A stretch of 64,000 nt of DNA from Posidoniimonas polymericola (GTDB taxonomy: Bacteria; Planctomycetota; Planctomycetia; Pirellulales; Lacipirellulaceae): positions 248,001-312,000 of the forward strand of contig NZ_SJPO01000006.1 in the NCBI RefSeq assembly GCF_007859935.1. The letters run 5' to 3'. Below the pieces are notes generated by a model that saw only the letters and a program-made list of their open reading frames with translations, ran no database searches and had not been told where the DNA came from. A program made the translations under genes and the position numbers. Shown one piece after another: positions 34,854-45,573 of this stretch; within the stretch, counting starts at the first letter, position 1; every line of letters begins with the position of its first letter.

Positions 34854-35981
34854 GTGACCGCAAGCCAACCGAGCTGCGATGTCGCTGTGATTGGCGCCGG
34901 CGTCGTCGGACTGTCGGTCGCGGAAGAGCTGCTCTCCCACGGCCTGACGGTTACGGTGTTCGACCGCCAGCGGGCAGGGCGCGAGGCCTCCTGGGCGGGC
35001 GCCGGCATCCTGCCGCCCGGGTCCCGCTACTCTTCGCATCCGGCCATCGAGGAGCTTGCCGCCCTGTCCGACCCGCTCAACGAGCGGCTCTCCCAGCGGC
35101 TTCGCGAGTTCACGGGCCTGGACGACGGGTTCTGGCGGTGCGGCGCGCTCTACTTTGCCGGCGACGACCGGCAGCACCGCGAACTAGCTGCCATGTACGA
35201 CCGCTGGCGGGGACGCGGCATCGCGGTCAACGTGATCGACCAAGCCGACCTGGCCGATCTGGCGCCGTACGCTTCGGACGAACTCGAGCGGTTCGCGGCC
35301 GAGGGTCGCGCGCACTACGTGCCCAGCGAGTCGCAGGCCCGTAACCCACGGCGGCTGCGAGCTCTGACGGCCTTGTGCCAGGCGTGGGGCGGTCGGGTGA
35401 TTGAACACAGCGAGGTGGTAGAGATCGCGGAAAGCCCGGAGCAGGTGACGCTGCGGCTGGCGGATGGCGATCGCTTCGTCGCGGGACGCGTCGTCATCGC
35501 CAACGGCGCCTGGGCGTCGCGTTTTCTCCCGCAGCGGGACGGAATCGATTGGGTGCGGCCGGTACGCGGACAGATGCTGCTGCTCAGCCGGCCCGAGTCG
35601 ATCGAGCCCTTGGGCATGAACTTGCACGTCGGCCCGCACTACCTGGCCCCCCGTACCGACGGCCGCGTGCTGGCCGGCGCGACGGTTGAGGAGGCGGCAT
35701 TCGACAAGTCGACCACCGCCGCGGGCTGCGGACGGCTGCTGCATTTTGTCAATCAAACCGGCTTGGGCGGGTTGCGTCTCGAGCAGGCGTGGGCGGGCTT
35801 GCGTCCGGCGACCGCCGACGAGCTGCCGCTGATCGGGCCTGCGTCAGAACGCACCTATGTTGCGGCGGGGCACTTCCGTGCGGGTTTGCAATTCGCCAGC
35901 GCCACGGCGATGCTTATCAGAGAGCAGATGCTCGGGCAGCCGCCCACCATGGATGTCTCTCCCTTCCGGATTGATCGATGA
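34854..35981 (+). CDS. thiO: FAD-dependent glycine oxidase-like protein
   Basis: The 375-residue D-amino-acid-oxidase-fold flavoprotein has the Rossmann motif VAVIGAGVVGLSVAEELL near the N-terminus and EASWAGAGILPPG, characteristic of ThiO. The C-terminus is typical of the family (GLRPATADELPLIGP, then VAAGHFRAGLQFA). ThiO makes iminoglycine for the thiazole ring of thiamine. No other thi gene is present, and the gene is instead coupled by ATGA to a LarA-like gene, so oxidation of another amino acid is possible. It starts with GTG, six bases after gatB. Confidence 0.85.
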   Translation: MTASQPSCDVAVIGAGVVGLSVAEELLSHGLTVTVFDRQRAGREASWAGAGILPPGSRYSSHPAIEELAALSDPLNERLSQRLREFTGLDDGFWRCGALYFAGDDRQHRELAAMYDRWRGRGIAVNVIDQADLADLAPYASDELERFAAEGRAHYVPSESQARNPRRLRALTALCQAWGGRVIEHSEVVEIAESPEQVTLRLADGDRFVAGRVVIANGAWASRFLPQRDGIDWVRPVRGQMLLLSRPESIEPLGMNLHVGPHYLAPRTDGRVLAGATVEEAAFDKSTTAAGCGRLLHFVNQTGLGGLRLEQAWAGLRPATADELPLIGPASERTYVAAGHFRAGLQFASATAMLIREQMLGQPPTMDVSPFRIDR

Positions 35982-37237
35982 CGCTCTTCTACGCCCACGG
36001 CAGCGCCGACATTGACCTGACCACCGACGACCTCCGCTCCGCCCTCGCCAGCATGCTGGAACAGCTTGGCGACCGCCAACGCGTGATGGCGGTGCCGCCC
36101 GACATGTCGCGGGCCCACAGCCAGGCGGGCCCAATCACCTGCCTGCTGCACGAGTTGCTCGGCGAGCGGCTGACCGACGTGATGCCGGCGCTCGGCACCC
36201 ACAAGCCGATGACCGACGCGGAACTCGCCGAGATGTACCCCGCTGTGCCGCGGGAGCTGATCCGGGTTCACCGCTGGCGGGACGACATCGTCACGCTCGG
36301 CGAGGTGCCCGCCGACTACGTCAGCGAGCAGACCGAAGGCGCCTGGACCGACGCCTGGCCGGCCCAGACGAACGACCTGATCGCCAACGGCGGGCACGAC
36401 CTGATCCTCTCGATCGGCCAGGTAGTGCCCCACGAGGTGATCGGCATGGCCAATTACAACAAGAACATCTTTGTCGGCGCGGGCGGCGTGCGGGGAATCA
36501 ACGAGAGCCACTACCTGAGCGCCGCCTACGGCATGGAGCGGATCATGGGCCGCGCGGACAACCCGCTGCGGCGGATCATGAACCGGGCGCAGGACCTGTA
36601 CTGCGGCGGCCTGCCAATCGTGTACGTGATGACCGTCGTGAGCGACGGCAAGATCCGCGGGCTGTTCATCGGCGACCACCACGACTGCTTCGAGCGGGCG
36701 GCGGAGCTCTCGCTGCAGGTTAACTTCGACATCCTCGACCGGGCGCCGAAGAAGGTCGTCGTGAGCCTCGACCCGCACGAGTTCCACAGCACGTGGCTGG
36801 GCAACAAGTCGATCTACCGAACCCGCATGGCAATCGCCGACGAGGGCGAGCTGATCGTCCTGGCGCCGGGCGTGCGGATGTTCGGTGAGGACCCCGAGAT
36901 CGACCGTCTGATCCGGAAGTACGGCTACCGGCCCTCGGCAGAGGTCCAGCGGCTGGTCGCCGAGAACGAGGACCTGCGGGGCAATCTGTCCGCCGCGGCC
37001 CACCTGATCCACGGCTCGCCCGAGAACCGGTTCCGCGTGACCTACTGCCCCGGTCATCTGAGCCGGGACGAGATTGAGGGGGTCGGCTACGGCTACGGCG
37101 ACCTCGACCAGATGAATGCGCAATACCAACCCGAGAATTTAACGCACGGCTGGAACGAGGTTCGGGGGGAGCGTATCTTCTACATCGCGAACCCCGCGCT
37201 AGGCCTCTGGGCGCACGCGTCGCGTTTACCTGCTTAG
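35978..37237 (+). CDS. LarA-like nickel-pincer racemase/epimerase (DUF2088)
   Basis: The 419-residue protein resembles lactate racemase LarA. Recognisable counterparts of its functional residues are DMSRAHS (Asp/Arg pair), LGTHKPMT (His), and the block PHEVIGMANYNKNIFVGAGG with NESHYLS, which supplies His, the cofactor-linked Lys and a further His. The enzyme would use the nickel-pincer nucleotide to racemise or epimerise a 2-hydroxy acid. Some relatives are annotated as D-mannonate epimerase. The cofactor genes larB, larC and larE are not in the window. Its ATG overlaps the thiO stop (ATGA). The substrate is unknown. Confidence 0.8.
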   Translation: MTLFYAHGSADIDLTTDDLRSALASMLEQLGDRQRVMAVPPDMSRAHSQAGPITCLLHELLGERLTDVMPALGTHKPMTDAELAEMYPAVPRELIRVHRWRDDIVTLGEVPADYVSEQTEGAWTDAWPAQTNDLIANGGHDLILSIGQVVPHEVIGMANYNKNIFVGAGGVRGINESHYLSAAYGMERIMGRADNPLRRIMNRAQDLYCGGLPIVYVMTVVSDGKIRGLFIGDHHDCFERAAELSLQVNFDILDRAPKKVVVSLDPHEFHSTWLGNKSIYRTRMAIADEGELIVLAPGVRMFGEDPEIDRLIRKYGYRPSAEVQRLVAENEDLRGNLSAAAHLIHGSPENRFRVTYCPGHLSRDEIEGVGYGYGDLDQMNAQYQPENLTHGWNEVRGERIFYIANPALGLWAHASRLPA

Positions 37238-37292
37238 CGCTTACATCGTATTCAGCGGCTGCGAGCGCGTCTCTCCTCGAGCCTGAGTCCTC

Positions 37293-38867
37293 ATGCAGAC
37301 GCACGCTAGCGAACCACGCAGCCTGGTCGGACTAGCGGTCTGCGTTGCAGTTGGGGCCGCGCTGTGGTCGCTGCCGACCCCTGTGGGGCTCACGACCCCC
37401 GCGTGGCACATCTTCGCGGTGTTTGCCGCGACCATCTTCAGCTTCCTCATCCGGCCGCTGCCGATGGGACCGTGTGTGCTGCTGGGACTGCTGGCGCTGA
37501 CGACCTCCGGCGACCTGCGTCTCGCGACCGACGACTATGCCGTCGTCCTCGCAGGCCAGGCCGACGGGGCGACTGCCGACGAAGTCGCTGCTGCGCGGGA
37601 GTGGCTGGCAGAGCACAAAACACTCGACAGCGCGGGGATGAAGCAGGCGCTCGGCAGGGCGCTGGCCGGCTTCGCGGACACCACCACTTGGCTCGTGGTG
37701 TCGGCGTTCATGATTTCCGGCGCCATGATCCGGTCGGGGCTGGGGCAGCGAGTTGCGCTCTCTATGGTGACCCTGTTCGGACGCACCACGCTGGGACTCG
37801 GCTACGCGATCGGAGCGGCCGAGCTCATCCTTGCCCCGTTCGTGCCCTCCAACACGGCCCGTGGCGGCGGCGTGATGGCGCCGATTGTCAACTCGCTGTC
37901 GCAGGTGCTTGGCTCCCGGCCAGAAGACTCGCCGAAGAAGGCAGGGGAATACCTGGTGCTGGTCGGCGCGCACGCCAACCTCATCACCGCGGCGATGTTC
38001 CTGACCGGCATGGCTGCCAACCCGCTGGTCAACAAGGCGGCCGAGGACGTGTTCGGCCCCGAGGCTAAGCTGAGCTGGGGGCAGTGGCTGCTCGGGTCGT
38101 CGGCGCCCGGGCTGCTGAGCCTGGCGCTGCTCCCGCTGGTGATCTACTGGCTTGCCCGACCCGAGGCAACTGCTTCCGGCGAGGCGTGCAAGAAGGCCCA
38201 GGCCGACCTCCAAGAGATGGGCCCCTGGACTCCCAAGCAGCTGACGATGGGGGCGATTCTGGTCTCGATGCTGACGCTCTGGATGACGGCCCCCCTGCAG
38301 CAAATGTGGATCGGGTTTTCGCTGCACACCACGCTAGTCGCGTTGCTGGGGGTCGCCGCGATTGTCGTCCTGGGGGTCGATTCGTGGCGAGAAGTCACCT
38401 CGACCTCCGGCGCCTGGGACGCCCTGATCTGGCTCGGCGGGCTGGTGAGCATGGCCAACGCCCTCCGCGAGACCGGCTTCACCGGCTGGTTCGCCGATTC
38501 GGTAGGGGGCCATGTCACCGGGCTCTCGCCGCTGGTGCTGGCGGTCACGCTGACGCTGGTGTACTTCTTTTCGATGTACGCGTTCAGCATGCTGACGGGG
38601 CACATCATGGCGTTCGCCGGGGTCTTCTTCGCGACGGCGTTGGCGGCCGGCGCGCCGCCGCTATTGATGGTCGCCCTCATCGCCTACTTCTCGAACCTCT
38701 GCGGCTGCACCACCAACTACTCGACCGGTCCTGTTGTGATCTACTACGGGCTGGGGTATGTCACCGCTCCCAAGTGGTTCTATGTCGGGTTTGTGGTGGG
38801 GCTGGTGCACCTGGCTGTCTGGCTCGGAGTGGGACTCCCCTACTGGAAGCTGCTCGGCTGGTGGTAG
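37293..38867 (+). CDS. Divalent anion:Na+ symporter family transporter (SLC13/DASS)
   Basis: The 524-residue protein has about twelve hydrophobic spans. It carries the DASS signatures ILAPFVPSNTARGGGVMAPIV (SNT motif 1) and a second C-terminal half-site SNLCGCTTNYSTGPVVIYYG. The layout resembles the 2-oxoglutarate/malate translocators of plastids and their bacterial relatives. A hydrophilic insert of about 35 residues lies between the second and third spans. The likely substrates are dicarboxylates. It follows the LarA-like gene by 55 bp, so it may import the hydroxy-acid substrate, which is inference. Confidence 0.88.
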   Translation: MQTHASEPRSLVGLAVCVAVGAALWSLPTPVGLTTPAWHIFAVFAATIFSFLIRPLPMGPCVLLGLLALTTSGDLRLATDDYAVVLAGQADGATADEVAAAREWLAEHKTLDSAGMKQALGRALAGFADTTTWLVVSAFMISGAMIRSGLGQRVALSMVTLFGRTTLGLGYAIGAAELILAPFVPSNTARGGGVMAPIVNSLSQVLGSRPEDSPKKAGEYLVLVGAHANLITAAMFLTGMAANPLVNKAAEDVFGPEAKLSWGQWLLGSSAPGLLSLALLPLVIYWLARPEATASGEACKKAQADLQEMGPWTPKQLTMGAILVSMLTLWMTAPLQQMWIGFSLHTTLVALLGVAAIVVLGVDSWREVTSTSGAWDALIWLGGLVSMANALRETGFTGWFADSVGGHVTGLSPLVLAVTLTLVYFFSMYAFSMLTGHIMAFAGVFFATALAAGAPPLLMVALIAYFSNLCGCTTNYSTGPVVIYYGLGYVTAPKWFYVGFVVGLVHLAVWLGVGLPYWKLLGWW

Positions 38868-39055
38868 CCCCTCATGCCGGCCGTGACGGTTGGACCGGTT
38901 GGGACGACTATCGCTGATCCGATTGCGACAGTCCTCGGCGTTGGGCGTTGCTCGCCAGCCGCGGTTCTCTGACCCCCGCGGCAGGCGCGGGCCGCCAGGC
39001 GACCTAGGTTTCTGTGGAACACTGCGCCCGATGCCCACCGAGCCCCCTCGCCCCT

Positions 39056-40413
<1,358 letters not shown>

Positions 40414-40417
<4 letters not shown>

Positions 40418-43400
40418 GCAGCGAACAAGCAGACAAGCCGCAACTAACCGGTTACGAGCTGCTCGATCACCTCGGCAGTGGTGGGTACGGTGAGGTGTGG
40501 AGTGCGCGGGTCCCCGGCGGGCTTATCAAGGCCGTTAAGGTGATCCACGGCCGGCATGACGAGTCGCGCGCGGCGAACGAGCTCAAGTCCCTCGAGCGGA
40601 TCCGCGAGGTCCGGCACCCGTTTGTTGTCTCTCTCGAGCGGGTCGAGTTTGTCGACAACCGGCTCGTCGTGGTGAGCGAGTTGGCCGAGGGGAGCCTGCG
40701 GGATCGGCACCGCGACTGTGTTCAGATGGGCCTCTGCGGCATTCCTCGGGAAGAGCTGCTCCGGTACCTGCGAGACGCCGCCGACGCCCTGGACTACCTC
40801 TCGTCGAAACACGGGCTGCAGCACCTGGACATCAAGCCGGAGAATATCCTCCTGCTGGCCGGGCACGCCAAGGTGGCGGACTTTGGTCTCGTGAAGGCCA
40901 TCGACGACCGAACCCAGTCGATCGTCGGTGGCATGACCCCCGCGTACGCGCCCCCCGAGGTCTTCAAGGGCGCGCCCGGCAGGACCAGCGATCAGTACAG
41001 CCTCGCGGTCTTGTACCAGCAGCTCCTCACCGGCACGCTCCCGTTCAACGGCGAGAATGCGGCGGAGCTCACGATGCAGCACCTGCACGACGAGCCGAGC
41101 CTCGACGTGCTCTCCGCCGACGATCGCTACGTCGTGTCCCGCGCGCTCTCGAAGACTCCTGCCCACCGCTACTCCACGTGCACCGAGTTTGTGCAGGCCC
41201 TCTCCGCTCCGCAGCGGACGTTCACCCCCCAGAGCGAGGGCCCGGTTCAGCTCGGTCGTTCCGCGCCCGCCGCCCAAGCCGGTGATTCGGACCAGGCATC
41301 GCGCCACCGAGACGTTCAGGCGACCGTGCCGTGCGCCGACCAGGGCGGCCCGATCAGCACCGACCTCCGGATGCAGCTCCCAGACGCCGAGCTGCCCCCG
41401 ATTACCGAGCTGGACGAGCCGGAATGGGACTCCCATGACCAGGCCGCCGTGCCCACGTTCTATCTGGGAATCGGCGGCGCCGCCGCGTGTGTTCTAAGAG
41501 AGCTGCGTCAGCAGCAGAGCGAGCGGTACGAGCTGAGCGGCCCTATCCCGGCCGGCCCGATGCTGTTGATGGACACCGACCCGCGGACCATCTCGGCCGT
41601 GAGCCGCAACGCCGACGGCGGCGCCGGACTGAAACGCGAAGAAACCGTCTGCCTCAATCTCAGGCGCCCGCAGGAGTACCGTGAGAAGTCGGACAAGATC
41701 TTGGGGTGGCTCGGCCGCCGCTGGCTCTACAATATCCCGAAGTCCCTGCAGACTGAAGGCATCCGGCCGCTAGGGAGGCTCGCCTTGGTCGACAACTCAC
41801 GCCGCACGCTGCAACGCATCCGCGGCGCCCTGGCGGAGTGCGTCTCGGCGGAGAACATCGACGCCTCTGAGGAGCTCACCGGACGCAAGTTCAGACGGGA
41901 CGCGGTGCGGGTGTTCATCGTCTCCTCGATCGCCGGCGCAACCGGCGGCGGCATGGCGTTGGACGTCGCGTACGCCGTGAGGGGCTTCCTCGAAAAACTG
42001 GGGCTGGCCGACACCCAGCTGGTCGGGATCAACTTGTTCTCGACCGGCCGCGAGGCGGAACGCGCGGGGCTGGCAAGGGTCAACGCCTACTCGTGGCTCA
42101 CCGAACACCAACATTTCTGCCACCCCGCCAACGCCTACCTGGGAGACGACGCCGCCGGCTTCCCGCCGCACGAGCAGGGCGTGCGCCCGTTCGACCACAG
42201 CTACCTGGCGCACCTCGGGGAACGCCTTGACGACGGCGCCTTCCTGCAGGGCTGCAAGTCGGTCGCCGACTACCTATTCGCCACCAGCTCCACGCCTGCG
42301 GCGCCGTGCCTGGAAGCGTGCCGGCAAGCGAGCGGCGAGGACCGTTCGCCGCTGGAACTGCGGACCTTTGCCGTGAAGCGGCACGAGGCCGCCCCGGCAG
42401 ACGCCCGTCGGGACGCAGAGCAGCTGCTGATCAATTTGCTGCTCTCGGCGTGGCTCGGGGAGAGCAAGCCGGACCGCTCTGCGAAGGACGCCTCCGGCAC
42501 CAACCGCGTGGTCATGGGCGCCGGCGAATTGGTCGGGCGGCTGAAACTCGACGCCGCCCACATCGCAACGCAAAGCCGAGCAATCGTGGAAGAACAAGCA
42601 GCAAGCCTCGCCGTGGATACCGGCGAGTCGACCAGCATGCTGGAACGTCTAGAAGCGATCAACGCGTTCTTCGTGCCCTCGCCAGACCTCAACACCCCTC
42701 TCCTGGGTGAGTCGGCGACAAATCAGATTGGGGAGGTCTCGATAGTGGACCTGGTGCGGCCCTTCGCGGAAGAGCTCCAGGCGTCGATTGCCGAGTGGGT
42801 CCTCTCGCAGCTGGATAAGCCCGGCGACCGACTCAATGGGGGGAGGCAGGCCGCGGACTGGCTGCACGACCATTGCGAGTCGTTGACCTCGCAATTTCAA
42901 CGATACGGCTCCGCCACCCAGCAAAAGCTTCAGCAGGTCGCGCAGCAGGCGTCGGCGCCGGACGCAGACCCCAGGTCAGTCGAGGATCGGTACACGCACT
43001 TGAAGACCGACCTCGCCGCGCTCGAAGGGGCGGCGCTGATTACCGCGGGGCTCAAGACCGAGCTCCGCGAGATCATGGGCCGGCTCAGCGAGCTCCGCGT
43101 CGCGGCCGGCAGCGTCGCCAAGGACCTCTCCACAGAGGACCGCGGCGACCCGCGTGAGACGCATCGAATATTGGCCGACGCCAACACTTCCCCCGCCCGC
43201 TTGGCCGTTGAGCTCGACGGCCAGCTGCAACAGGAGTGGCAGGGCGGCAGCGTCTCGTTCGCGCAGCTGCTCGAGTCGGACGAGGGGCGTCGTGAGATCG
43301 TGTCGGCTGTCAAACGACACTCCCAGCAGTGCGTCCGCGAGGCCCTGATGACGCGAGGCGGCGGAGAGGCTGTCGAGTTCAACGCCGATGTGAGCGTGTC

Positions 43401-43770
43401 GCCCTTGGCCGAATGCTGCACCGGCTTCCGACGCATACTGCTCTCCCCGCCCGGGGCGTCGGAGCCGACGGAGTCCCGCGACGCGGCAATCGTGATTGAG
43501 AATACCACCAACGACTCCTACGCGGTCAGCGAGTACGAGGGACTCTCGGCCACCCACGCCGCCGTGGCGCTGGTGGGAGGACGCCGCGACTACGCGGAGT
43601 TCGCCAAGCGTGTCGCGACGCGTCGCGACGTCGCCTGGAACGATCTCCTAGCCCAGACGCAAATTCGCAGCGAGTCCACGGATTCCTGCGGCACCCTGCA
43701 AGTCAACATCGAGTGCGGGTCTGTCTCAGGCACTGCACCAGCGTCTCCCATGCCTGAGGCAGTTCAATGA
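40414..43770 (+). CDS. Ser/Thr protein kinase fused to a tubulin-like domain
   Basis: The 1118-residue protein has a complete kinase domain (about 14-265): glycine loop GSGGYGEVW at 21-29, Lys42, Glu56, catalytic Asp139 in HLDIKPEN (not HRD), DFG at 156-158 and an APPE segment at 179-182. A linker of about 80 residues follows. The next region starts YLGIGGAAACVLREL (350-364), has a DTDP segment (387-390), and contains the glycine-rich SSIAGATGGGMA (504-515). These features match tubulin/FtsZ-type GTPases of the bacterial Tubulin_2 group. About 600 helical residues complete the protein. No membrane segment is visible. Kinase output may be tied to nucleotide-dependent assembly. It overlaps both neighbours by ATGA. 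Confidence 0.85.
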
Positions 43771-44882
43771 TTGACACACTGACCATAACCGGCGTCTCCG
43801 ATTGGAAGCTCAGCGGGCAGTTCGAAGAGGACTCTCCGGTCCGGCAGGTGCTTATCGACCGGACCCCGTTCGTCGTGGGACGCAGGCGTGACGTCTCGCT
43901 CACGCTTGGCAACTCTTCGGTTTCTGGCTGCCACGCCGAGCTGCTGACCAAAGGCGATCAGCTGTTCGTGCACGACTTGGGCAGCACCAACGGAACGTTC
44001 GTCAACGGCGTCCGGGTGAACGACCTCTGCGAGCTCAACCCAGGCGACCTGGTGCAGTTCGCCCAGGTGGTGCTGCGGGTGGGGGTCGACAAACCCGCGA
44101 CCCAGTGCCAGACCATGCAGAACGATTCGTCCGACCGCGCTCTGGCGTTGATTCAGTTCGACAAGCTCCTGGCCGAACGGGCGGTGACCCCGCACTACCA
44201 GCCGATCGTCACGATGCAGAGGCAGACCTTCGCCTACGAGGCGCTAGGCCGGAGCAAGCTCTTTGGGCTGTCGGACCCGCAGACCATGTTCTCCGCGGCG
44301 GCCGTGCTGAACCTGGAAGCCGAGCTGAGCCGCATCCTGCGGGACGAGGCCCTCAGAGACGGAGCCCCGCTCCCGGGCAACCACCTGCTGTTCGTCAACA
44401 CGCACCCCTCCGAGCTGGAGGACACCGGCCTGCTGGAGCTGTCGCTCCGGGAGGCCCGCGAGATCGCGCCGAACCGCCCGATCGTCCTTGAGATCCACGA
44501 GGCGACCGCCACCAACGGCGAGGTAATGGGGCAGGTACGGGAGATCCTCAACGAGCTCTGCATCGGGCTCGCCTACGACGACTTCGGCGCCGGGCAGGCG
44601 CGGTTGGTCGAGATGGCCGACGTGCCCCCCGACTACCTGAAGTTCGACATCTCGCTGATCCGCGGCCTCGGATCGGCGCCGCGCGAACGCCAGAATATGG
44701 TTGCGAGGCTCGTCCAAATGACGATCGAGCTGGGGACGATCCCGCTGGCCGAGGGGGTCGAGACCCAATCCGACCACGAAGCCTGCCAGCAGATGAGCTT
44801 CGCCTGCGCCCAGGGCTTCCTCTACGGCCGGCCCGCCTCGGCGGGCAAGATCCTGGGGCTCAAGGACACGGGCGCCAGCTGA
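43767..44882 (+). CDS. FHA domain fused to an EAL c-di-GMP phosphodiesterase
   Basis: The 371-residue protein has a phosphothreonine-binding FHA domain (about 26-108), with VGRRRDVSL, SSVSGCHAEL and GSTNGTFVNG. An EAL domain follows (about 130-365). Catalytic counterparts are all present: EAL at 158-160, Asn211, Glu242, Asp271-Asp272 (DDFGAG), Lys292, Glu329 and Gln349 (QGF). The protein should hydrolyse c-di-GMP. The FHA head would recognise proteins phosphorylated by the kinase encoded just upstream, linking Ser/Thr phosphorylation to c-di-GMP turnover. Its ATG overlaps the kinase stop. It ends eight bases from the convergent STAS gene. Confidence 0.92.
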   Translation: MIDTLTITGVSDWKLSGQFEEDSPVRQVLIDRTPFVVGRRRDVSLTLGNSSVSGCHAELLTKGDQLFVHDLGSTNGTFVNGVRVNDLCELNPGDLVQFAQVVLRVGVDKPATQCQTMQNDSSDRALALIQFDKLLAERAVTPHYQPIVTMQRQTFAYEALGRSKLFGLSDPQTMFSAAAVLNLEAELSRILRDEALRDGAPLPGNHLLFVNTHPSELEDTGLLELSLREAREIAPNRPIVLEIHEATATNGEVMGQVREILNELCIGLAYDDFGAGQARLVEMADVPPDYLKFDISLIRGLGSAPRERQNMVARLVQMTIELGTIPLAEGVETQSDHEACQQMSFACAQGFLYGRPASAGKILGLKDTGAS

Positions 44883-44890
44883 CGCTCCCG

Positions 44891-45253
44891 TCAGCCAAAC
44901 AGCCCGCGCTTCAGGTACGCCTTGCGCGCCGACTCGAGGTCCTTTTCAAAGTCGAAAAGCTTGTCGAGTCGGGTGATCTTGAACACCTCGCGGATATCCG
45001 GCGTGACGCCGCTCAGCTTGAGCTTGGCTTTGTACTCTTTGCACTTCTTGTGGATCTTCACCAGCTTCCCCAGCATCGAAGACGACATGAACTGCACGGG
45101 GGTGAAATCGATGATCACCCGCTCGGCCTCGGACTGGTCGATCGCCCCTAGGACGTCCTTCTCGAGCTGCTCCAGCACCACCTCGTCAACCAGCCGGGGG
45201 TCCTTCACCTGGATGATGAGGATGCCGTCGCGAGACTGGGTTGCAATCGCCAT
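44891..45253 (-). CDS. STAS-domain anti-sigma-factor antagonist-like protein
   Basis: The 120-residue protein is an SpoIIAA-like STAS domain (ILIIQVKDPRLVDEVVLEQL, then VIIDFTPVQFMSSSMLGKLV). The Ser residues in FMSSSMLG include the one normally phosphorylated by an anti-sigma kinase. No HATPase-type anti-sigma kinase is in the window, so the nearby Ser/Thr kinase is a candidate to modify it. It is tail-to-tail with the FHA-EAL gene and transcribed separately. The C-terminal extension LESARKAYLKRGLFG is basic. Confidence 0.88.
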   Translation of the reverse strand: MAIATQSRDGILIIQVKDPRLVDEVVLEQLEKDVLGAIDQSEAERVIIDFTPVQFMSSSMLGKLVKIHKKCKEYKAKLKLSGVTPDIREVFKITRLDKLFDFEKDLESARKAYLKRGLFG

Positions 45254-45573
45254 GGGGACTCTGCGAGAGGGGATCCGGTGGGAGGGGGCCGGGCGGCATC
45301 AGCCGCCGGACTGGCGTGATTATAGACGATGGAGCGACCCGCAAGCAAACCGCCTGCTGCCGGTCCGGTGGCGCCGGGAATGTGGCAATGGATGATTGCA
45401 CCGGCAACGCGTACCATAGGGGGAGAAGTCGGCCCCTCGGTCACGCTATAAGGGGCCTCAATTGGCGCAGAAAAACCTTTACGGTTTGCTTTGCGGCTGC
45501 CAAATCCTGCCCGGCGTGCTATGTTTCACCGTTATAGTCGTGTCGCTTGACCGCCGACAGAAATGTGCCGACC
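45254..45573. other. Divergent intergenic region
   Basis: These 320 bases lie between the STAS gene (minus) and the Fe-S flavoprotein (plus) and probably carry both promoters. I see no gene, repeat or known motif. Confidence 0.4.
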
